The position numbers and the translations under genes are program-made. This document shows positions 56,781 through 64,000 of a stretch of 64,000 nucleotides of DNA, one piece after another. The first letter of the stretch is position 1, and each line of letters begins with the position of its first letter. The stretch covers positions 1,993,201 through 2,057,200 of the forward strand of contig OW203984.1 in NCBI GenBank assembly GCA_934047225.1, read 5' to 3'. Below the pieces are notes generated by a model. The model saw only the letters and a program-made list of their open reading frames with translations. It was not told the origin of the DNA and ran no database searches. This stretch comes from Ypsolopha sequella (lineage: Eukaryota > Arthropoda > Insecta > Lepidoptera > Ypsolophidae).

Positions 56781-56951
56781 GTGAAACACAGGTTAGCTGT
56801 TAATAGTCCGATATATTCTAGTGGCTAAAACCACGTAAGAAAACACGTTGATACTACACAAAGTCGGGAAGAGAACTGGCGTGGCTACGTGCCTTGCCAT
56901 AAGTCGTGCGCAATTACTTATTGCTACAATCAGCAATTTCATGACTCCACA
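56765..56951 (-). repeat. LTR C (5' LTR of the integrated unit, lacks its last 7 bp)
   Basis: Minus strand: tgtggagtc at 56951 inward to ...aacaccccaa, where it runs directly into inverted gag. It lacks cctgcca and the primer site. The joint lies on 8 bp (caccccaa) shared by the LTR end and the gag antisense strand. Confidence 0.85.
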
Positions 56952-56957
56952 CTTCTT
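56952..56957. repeat. Target-site duplication, right
   Basis: cttctt, matching 49968-49973. Confidence 0.65.
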
Positions 56958-57189
56958 TGTTCGCATCTCGTGTAGATAGTGGTCCAATTCAGAATTTGTA
57001 CGTCACTTTCGTGATCGACTTCGGGAAAGAATTCCGCAGATTAAGGCATTTTCGTATTTAGTGCTTGACAATAAGAGTATTTTGACAGGGGACTTCTTTC
57101 TTGAAAGAAAGTATAGGATAACCTTTTATTTTTGATGAAGGAAAGTTATTTCTTATTACAAGTTAGTACGTTTTTTAATCGTTCATTAT
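56958..57189. other. No gene recognised
   Basis: AT-rich flank of the LTR element. Confidence 0.35.
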
Positions 57190-57340
57190 TTAGAAATAGA
57201 AATAGAAATTGAAATAGAAATCGTTTATTACAGTAACTTAATCATATATAATATGATTACAGTGGTTGGGGTCACCTTTTAAGTAAAGGTATACCTGTGA
57301 TAGGAGACCCCGCTCTTTTGTATCACTTTTTATACTTATA
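57190..57340 (-). repeat. Retroelement 3' end, copy 2
   Basis: A (gaaata)n run at 57190-57225, then 'acctgtgataggagaccccg', matching 22940-23110. Likely a reversed LINE 3' end with a short-motif tail. Confidence 0.45.
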
Positions 57341-57754
57341 ATATGAATAAGAAATTAAATAAACAAAAAATAAAGACACAGTTTTAAAAACAAATTCAGA
57401 TAAAACTAAACATAAAACTAAATATTTTCCTAGTAAACTAAAGTAAGGCGTGCGACTGTATGTTGTTTATTTTAATTAATTTAATTATTGTTTTTTTGAT
57501 CGCAATAACAAAAATAATTAAACGACTCCGTAAGCATAATGCACGTGCTACTGTCATCAAGAAGTTTACATAATTCTTTATGCTTCTCTCTGTGATTGAC
57601 ATCCAATGCCACAACAAAAAATAGTACATTAAATATTAGTTACATTAAAAAGCAAGCACGATATAATAGCGAAATGATAAAGTGTGTCCACAGTGTGTCA
57701 CATCATCGTATGTGATGCAATGGACCTAGACGGAAATAAGTTTTTGCAAAAGTT
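57341..57754. other. No gene recognised
   Basis: AT-rich DNA. Confidence 0.4.
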
Positions 57755-57880
57755 ACTGGTCCAAGACAGTGGTCAAAAAAACAACAATGTTTTCCCAAAG
57801 CTGAACATGATGACCAAAGGTACCACATGGCAAGAAGTATTCGCTTGAATAATATACGGTTGTATCTCCGACATAACTTG
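57755..57880 (+). repeat. Uninterrupted copy of the repeat that hosts the piggyBac-type MITE
   Basis: 'cccaaagctgaacatgatga' through 'caagaagtattcgcttgaat' and 'atacggttgtatctccgaca' matches the two flanks of the MITE at 13455-13995 joined together. At the insertion point it has ttga where the occupied copy has ttaa. Confidence 0.7.
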
Positions 57881-58439
57881 CTGCTTTTATTTATCAATAT
57901 TTGTCACAGATTTTCGAAAGAGTTTGCATTTCTTGAACGAAACAAGAACATATTCATGCACCTTCGTTTTAATTCGCCGCACTACTCAGTCGCTATTTAT
58001 CTCTGACTAACAAATCAAATTCATTCAAGATATTTCCTTTAATTCGATTGCCGTCTTTGAGAGTAACAAATTGCAAATTAAGCAAAAAGTGTATTTCATT
58101 GAATACACCGAACATCTAAATTGGTCCCCACAGAGTACCCATAAGTGGGTACTTCCGACAGTGGTTGCTAAAGGAAACAATAAATATCAGGACCCTCTAT
58201 GTTAATGGGATGGATGAATGGATACTCTATGTCTTTCTGAAGTTTATTACTTCAAAAACTTGTATAGGATGTCTCCAATACCACTCGCAAAAACACTTAT
58301 AGACCACTTGAATTTTCTGTTGAAAGGAAGGACCGGATGCAAAATCTTGATACTAAAATAATAAGACAAAAAACTTAGTGACAGTAGAAAGTTCTCACTA
58401 GGAACTAACACCCGATCAAGTATTAGTAATTGAGGCACC
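57881..58439. other. No gene recognised
   Basis: AT-rich DNA. Confidence 0.4.
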
Positions 58440-58860
58440 GAGAGTTCCGTACTACAGCGAATAAAATTATATTGTGATATTTTACAGCTAGCGCCTTTTC
58501 ATAGCTTATGAATTTTTACTTTATATACCAAAACTTATCCAAAACATTTCCACTGTTTTTCCAAAATTTTTCAGAATTTGTAAATTTTCCTACATATTTT
58601 TCGGTGCTTTAGTTACGTAGATTAATACGACATTTTTTTGTAGTTTTTGAACATTTCTCTAAATTAATGGAAGTAAATATAGGATATTGGGTCCTTATTG
58701 TATTTTTAGGATTTAAAATTACGCGCAAAAGTTTCAAATTCAATTTCTTTATTTGGAAAAACAACAGCTTATGATTATGATACTGCGACACAAACAGCGG
58801 ACGGACACCGAAGTCTCGGTACAAAGGTTCCTTTTTAACACTTTATGTACGGAACCCTAA
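58440..58860 (-). repeat. 'gttccgta' repeat family, long copy
   Basis: Edges gagttccgtactacagc (58442) and gtacggaaccctaa (58846) face each other. Read on the minus strand the right edge starts ttagggttccgtac and continues into 'gaacctttgtaccgagactt' and 'gtgtccgtccgctgtttgtg', as in family members at 212 and 32327. Confidence 0.5.
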
Positions 58861-59054
58861 AATTGCACCACTTGAGAATATAAACACTTTTTTCGTTTTA
58901 ACCATGGCAATCTATTTCATATCTCCCCTCATCCTGACCACAATAACTAACCGTGCAGCACTCGGTAACCAATAACATCAGACACACCCCACTATATTAT
59001 AGCAGTCGACACACCGTGACCTTGTAGGTTTTGGTGTTATTTCTGTATCAGCGG
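58861..59054. other. No gene recognised
   Basis: Nothing assignable. Confidence 0.3.
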
Positions 59055-59400
59055 GGGCTCTGTCGTCCGTACTCTCAACCTTGAGATCCAGGTTCGCATC
59101 CTGTCGAGCATGCAACAATGAGACTTTAGGAATTTATTTCTAAAGTACTACGAGTAGATACTTATCACTTGCTGAATTAGTTAACGAAATCACTGAAAAG
59201 TAAACCTGCATGCCCTAAAAAACGTATATTTATGCGCTAAAGTTCGGTGACAATGCTCGCTCCCCATCGCAGTGGGACGCTAAAATCGTTGGTGAAAAGA
59301 TGGTTATTGCTAAAAGGTGAAGGAAAACACTGATGCCCTAAATAGCGTGTATATATTTGTGTTCGAAGTACGACTATAAAGCTTACGTTACACGACCACA
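59055..59400 (+). mobile_element. tRNA-derived SINE, decayed copy
   Basis: Head remnant 'ccttgagatccaggttcgca' followed by 'gagcatgcaacaatgagac', then body text 'cacttgctgaattagttaac', 'cctgcatgccctaaaaaac' and 'gtgggacgctaaaatcgt', in the order of the SINE at 34232. A second piece of body ('aggtgaaggaaaacactgat') follows, so it is probably two overlapping fragments. Confidence 0.55.
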
Positions 59401-59862
59401 TCAGGATATAAACATCGTGTTGTATTTTTGATAAGATATTAAGGCCCTACGCATCCAACACAATAATCGTATTAAGTAATTTTGAACTCAATGATATTGT
59501 CAGAAAGTCTACATTAGAACGCTCGCTTCGTGCGCTGCGAGCACGCATAATCAGTGAATTTGGGAGGTTTTTCTGGAATTTCAGAAAAAGTATTGAGAAA
59601 TAAATAAAAATGGGTCGATAAGTGTCTTTAGTTATCTGTTAAGAACATTCAGGAAAAGTTTCAATTCTCTCCGTTGAACACCTTTGCTATAAACACTTTT
59701 ATTCGCAATCTGAGGAGCTTACTTTGTGATTTTTTTCTATCGAGTGAAGTTAACTCAATAACGTTTTTAGATCAACTTGTGTTTAGAGTATATCCTCTAT
59801 TGTAACATATATTTAACTTGTAGTTGAATGAGATATTGAACTGACAATATTTATTAAACAAA
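59401..59862. other. No gene recognised
   Basis: AT-rich DNA with a small inverted motif gctcgcttcgtgcgctgcgagc near 59521. Confidence 0.35.
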
Positions 59863-60537
59863 ATGCTCATTTTGGAATGGCAGGGCCTTAACTGTGAACC
59901 CTTAGAATTAGTAACAAAACATACCTACCTGGGACTGACTATTAATTATAAATTTAATTGGGGATCGCACATTGAGCATAATAATATATCCAATAAACTT
60001 AGGTCTATTTTGTGTAAGTTGTCAATTCTTAAGTATAAATTACCGTACAATACACTCCGAATGTTATACATGTCACTGGCTGACTCTGTAATTAGTTATG
60101 GCCTTAGTAGTTACGGTAGAACATACAAAACATATGTTGAAAACATTTATACAATGCAACTTCGTTTACTTAAAACTATTGTGCCTTTGTCTATTAGACA
60201 TAAATACAAAGAAGACGAATTATTTAAATACTGCAAAGTCATAAATGTTTTCAACAAAGTAAAAATGGACACTATTTGTGAGGAGTACGACAAAGTTGAC
60301 CAAATACAAAAAAAAACAAGACCAAATCAACTTCGTAAACTGACATACTTACCGACATACAAACTACCCTCCTACAACAATAACTATGGTACTCGCACTT
60401 GGGAGTACATGCTATCAAAGATATTAAACGAACTACCAAGTGAAATTATAAGTCAACTGAATCGTAATCCTCACAAAATAAAAACTATTTTAAAGTGTCA
60501 CTATCTCGATAAAAAATTGATAAAATTAAATAAGTAA
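59863..60537 (+). pseudogene. C-terminal part of a non-LTR retrotransposon reverse transcriptase (224 codons)
   Basis: The frame starts inside the RT domain: Y-L-G-L-T-I-N...F-N-W-G-S-H-I (about 22-36) is the conserved 'YLG..ID..L.W..HI' block after the catalytic site, and L-x-M-L-Y-M-S-L...S-V-I-S-Y-G-L-S-S-Y-G (about 65-85) is the following conserved block. The rest is the variable C-terminus. The catalytic Y-x-D-D and everything upstream are missing, so this is a 5'-truncated LINE copy; the ATG at 59863 is incidental. The frame is undamaged, suggesting a fairly young copy. A 3' untranslated part with aataaa and an A-rich end runs to about 60655. Closest to jockey/CR1-type LINEs by motif; clade uncertain. 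Confidence 0.75.
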
Positions 60538-60655
60538 AATTTTAGTTGTGAGCGTTTGCAGCGACACATAGACCTCTTTATGGTTTCCGTTAGCTGTATA
60601 AGTTTTATAATATTGTATATTTTTCTTGTATTTACTCAATAAACGCATAGAAAAA
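60538..60655 (+). mobile_element. 3' UTR and tail of the LINE fragment
   Basis: Ends 'ctcaataaacgcatagaaaaaaac', a polyadenylation signal and short A run. Forms the end of the unit starting at 59863. Confidence 0.5.
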
Positions 60656-61682
60656 AACTTGAGTTTTTTTTTCAGTTTCATACATTGGTACAATAGATCT
60701 CGAATCTAGTGAACGTTCGGCTAATTAACCGGCGCACTAAGAGTCCCGGGAAACGAGGAAATAAATCAAGACGACTCCCGGGAGGAGAGGGAGGGTCGGC
60801 AGAGGTGTGCTAACCGCGAATGGATTCCGTCAATGAAGATGTAATCTTTGTTGAAACAAAACACTTGTATAGATAATATTTGAAAAAAAAAAGCTTTTAA
60901 CATTTCATCCAACTGGTTTTGCTATTGTAAGCTTTCTGAAGGGTAGTAATTGAGGCAAGGTAGATAAAACGTTTTACGAAGTTTTTCCTTATTTTTCTCG
61001 GGTTGCAGATCAATACTCAACATGCTAAATAAAACTGTTTTCTTTATTTAAACCATTTATCCATCGTTGACTATCTACCTATTAAAACGTAATTTTCTTA
61101 GTTGCTATAATTATTACTGAATAACATTTAGAGCGGAACTAAAAAGAATATAATTGCCTAAAGACTCCAACTAAGCATTTAAAAAGCAATTACATTTCAG
61201 CTTTCATTGCGGACGCTACACAACACCATACATATGGAGTCATACTCATTAGGGTGACCATTCATTATTTTTTTGTTGATTCTGGAACGCCGACGACGTT
61301 TTACAGTTTTATTCAAATTGACAGCTCCGCCGCCGAGGGGAGAGGGAGAGGGGTCACTCCACGGTGAAAGCGTCTTGACTGTTGACAGATGTCTGCTTTG
61401 AAGTCCTGATAGCTTTATGGTTCGTATGAGATACATATACAAGGGGAGCTGATTGTAATCTGCATATGTATGACGTCACAAGATAAAGGGGGTTGTGAAT
61501 AAGTTACAACCATAAAGCAGACCATGTTCGCAGTAGCTAGTTTATCAAAAGTATTATACGTACAGTTTATTATAGTATAAGTAAATGGATAGATAACTTT
61601 AACATGCCACGTCGTAGAAAAATTATAACAATTAAAGTGCCACGAGCATTTGACATTTTGCATTTGACAAAAAAATTTGGGC
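60656..61682. other. No gene recognised
   Basis: Patches at 60730-60800 (gactcccgggagg and agagtcccggg facing) and 61280-61350 are GC-richer. 'agggtgaccat' at 61251 recurs at 62919. No supported gene. Confidence 0.4.
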
Positions 61683-62020
61683 AATGAGTTCGTTTCCTAC
61701 AAGATTTTTATGAAAATTAATTGTATTTAAAAGGCTAATAACAGTAAAATTATTTTATTTACTCCCATACTGTAATAACGCAATTGCAACAATTGCAATT
61801 GCCTAATTTATTATAACACCGCTAGGGATCGAAGTTATTGGCATTTAAGGCATGTATCGTGACGACATCGTACACAATTTCATACTAAAAGTGATAAATA
61901 TCGCTGCTCATAACTTCAGTAATAATAGAAATTTTTCAAAATTCAAATAGGTGTTGTGTTTTGCATATTTGAATATTGCATTAAAAATACCCTGTTATTT
62001 CACTACAGGAGACGAGCTCG
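61683..62020 (+). repeat. Dispersed repeat, copy 2 (pair with 8212-8505)
   Basis: Contains 'gatttttatgaaaattaatt' and 'aaaagtgataaatatcgctg' in the same order as 8212-8505. Confidence 0.6.
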
Positions 62021-62329
62021 ATTAGAGCCCACACGAGCGGAACGATTAAATAAAACCACATTTTATACTGACCATACTGAACCCATGTACCAAAGAAACA
62101 TCCACAAGCATATAAAGAAAAATTGTCATATAAAATTCACAGAGCTATTTCAGAAAAGAAAAGAGAAAAATAAATAATGTATGCGTCACCTTTCTTTGTG
62201 AAAGTTGTTCAGTATAATCAGGGAACTAGGTGGTTTAATTTATTTAATTTAATGTGACCTGTTTATTTACGTATTTTATGTTTTATTTTTTATAGAATTA
62301 GAAAAAAGGCGTGTCAAAAGATATTTTCG
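62021..62329. other. No gene recognised
   Basis: AT-rich. A 73-codon frame (61956-62177 plus) is not recognisable. Confidence 0.35.
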
Positions 62330-62370
62330 TAATATATTATGGCCCACTTTGGGGTTGGCATCAGTCGAAT
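62330..62370 (-). ncRNA. Decayed hammerhead-like motif
   Basis: The minus strand reads attcgactgatgccaacccc then aaagtgggccataatat: the CUGAUG half is kept, the GAAA half is lost. Relative of 24508-24550 and 45630-45668. Confidence 0.3.
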
Positions 62371-64000
62371 GGTGACAGAGAAAGTGACATATAAATTAAC
62401 TAGTATAACAACCTTATGACTTTATGACTATGGAGTTTAAATTAATGGCATTAGGTTTTTATTTATGTATATTTGTATCACAGAAACTCGAAGGACTAAC
62501 GAATTTAGCTCTGTAGGCAATTAGGCATCATGCTTGTAGTCGAGTTGCGACCTGCCAACCCGGTGGTAGTGGGCTTGAATTCCGCAGGGATATAATAAAT
62601 GCCCGGTCTGCGTGCCTCCAACGTAGCAAACTGATAATAAACCATACTTAGTCTTTGTCTGTTTATCGATTGATCGTATTGTTTACTTTCTTCTAGATAA
62701 ATCTTTACTAAAACCAAACTGAAAATAGCGTTCTAGATTAATATCCTCGATTACTGACGGACAGATTTCCTAAACACCCTCATTGGTTTCATAACTCATC
62801 ACGCGCATAAATATTTCATCATGAACACAAACCGTTTGAAATTTTTCACAAAAACACAACATCAAAGCGTTCACAAACGATACATTTTTCACGGTGAAGG
62901 ATCGCATCGATCGCGTGCAGGGTGACCATCAGTCTTGCGTCCCGGAGAGACTGTCCCGACGTTCCCGCGGGACGTCCCGGGACTCCGCCCGGGTAATTGT
63001 TACCTTATTGCCGACAAGTAGTTTGTCTTGTCGACGGGAGCGAACACATTGCCTAATGGATCAGTGATTTGTTGCGCTTCTAATTATAAGTATTCCTTTC
63101 AGGACTTAGGTTTAATTATCAAACTTATGTGCCTAATGAATAGTGTAACCCAAGAGCTGATAAATATTTTAAAATATAAAATTTTGTAATGAAAATGAAG
63201 ATAATATTCATAATTATATCATAAAAGAGCTGATAAATACAAAGCCTACATTATAACATTTTAAAATATTGTAATTGAAATGAAGATAACATTCATAATT
63301 ATATCTCATAAAATAAATATAACAATTTCATTATGTGGGATGTTACTGATGACATAATTCTAAATTTCGCAGAAATGGCATCCAAAAAATGTTTATTGTA
63401 ACGAAGTCAGTATAAAGATGTCAAATACAATTTCGTAACAAAATTATCTACCGACAATACATTAACAACGGACAAATGACTCCAAAAATAAACGTCCACC
63501 GAAAAATCCCGTCACTAACAAATTGTTTTCAATTAAATTGGCTCTTTCCTCCTTGAATTATGTGACAATAACATATGTCGCCGGTCGTCTGAAGACGATT
63601 AACCTAGCTTAGGAATCTTTATTTATTATTGTACACAGTATAAACTCGGAATTTTATCGTCGGCAGGCGTCAATTTTTCAGGCTCGGCTAGCTATTATTT
63701 TTAATCGTTTCTTCAACATATTTCTTGCCGCGTTCACAAATAGTCGGGAGACTAACCACAGCGACATCTCTGATATATGAAAGCAATTAAGAGGCTGAAA
63801 AAAACCGTTACATGTAACAGAGGCGCACAAGTGTCGCAAACTATCAACGCATGGGGGCTCTATGTCCGAAATAACGAGTCGTTCACGGTCCTCTCCTTAA
63901 TTACATCTGTACAGAGCTGCTCTCTTCTTGCAAATATTTAATTTTTATGAAAATATTTATTCAGTTCACATGAACAAATCATATTGAAAAATCATTTTTG
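62371..64000. other. No gene; GC-rich inverted patch at 62918-62996
   Basis: Mostly AT-rich. 62918-62996 is very GC-rich with several nested cccgcggg/gtcccggga palindromes after 'agggtgaccatcagtc'; it may be the end of a decayed transposon. 63150-63330 has an imperfect direct repeat ('aagagctgataaat' and 'gaagataayattcataatta', about 100 bp apart). Confidence 0.4.

Larger units (their letters stand above)
49974..56951 (-). mobile_element. CsRn1-clade Ty3/gypsy LTR retrotransposon, internally rearranged
   Basis: Read on the minus strand: LTR C (56951-56765), then inverted material (gag, leader, PBS and LTR B on the plus strand), then the gag 3' end, pol, a small membrane-protein ORF and LTR A (50167-49974). 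The outer flanks carry a matching cttctt. Clade evidence: the primer site fits tRNA-Trp, gag has a CHCC rather than CCHC finger, and integrase has a GPY/F module, all known features of CsRn1/Kabuki elements. The three LTR copies look identical over their shared length, so insertion and rearrangement are recent. As arranged, gag and pol cannot be expressed from one transcript. Confidence 0.85.

Overview
The window looks like a transposon-rich, AT-rich stretch of an insect genome, most likely a moth or butterfly (Lepidoptera). This rests on the repeat types: a short Helitron starting TC and ending in a hairpin plus CTAG, dispersed 'gttccgta...gtccgtctgtc' repeats, tRNA-derived SINEs, TTAA-flanked piggyBac-type MITEs, mariner copies and a CsRn1-clade LTR retrotransposon primed by tRNA-Trp. 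No species can be named from sequence alone. I found no convincing host protein-coding gene, rRNA or functional tRNA. Every long reading frame I can interpret belongs to a mobile element, so the window is best read as intergenic or intronic DNA.

Layout. 1-9 kb: mostly unassigned AT-rich DNA with a 416-bp piggyBac-type MITE (1662-2085) and dispersed repeats. 9-17 kb: foldback MITEs, a 115-bp tandem duplication, a second copy of the piggyBac-type MITE (13533-13956) inside another repeat, a Helitron (15559-15873) and a further TTAA-flanked repeat. 17-25 kb: SINEs, a fragment of an RLE-type non-LTR retrotransposon (CCHC finger plus PD...D endonuclease-like domain) with a short internally deleted sibling at 24 kb, three-copy (ATGG)n-tailed repeats, and a near-perfect palindrome whose centre has a hammerhead-ribozyme-like core. 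25-40 kb: a 13-copy 46-bp minisatellite, several large foldback elements and a Tc1-derived MITE.

40.7-43.5 kb: a nest of elements. An intact D,D34D mariner (41258-42552) sits in the 3' end of a LINE, which itself ends inside a decayed mariner; a third mariner fragment lies next to it. 45.7-48.4 kb: a second, longer, decayed copy of the same LINE family.

49.97-56.95 kb: a 7-kb LTR retrotransposon of the CsRn1/Kabuki type with an open 1065-codon pol (PR-RT-RH-IN), a gag with a CHCC zinc finger and a small third ORF encoding a putative myristoylated single-pass membrane protein. Its outer ends carry a matching target duplication, but inside it has a third, inverted LTR, and LTR-leader-most of gag is inverted relative to the gag 3' end and pol. 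The three LTR copies appear identical, so the event is recent. This rearranged element, its membrane ORF and its in-frame UGA between gag and pol are the most interesting part of the window. 57-64 kb: repeat fragments, the 3' end of another LINE (59863-60655) and unassigned DNA.
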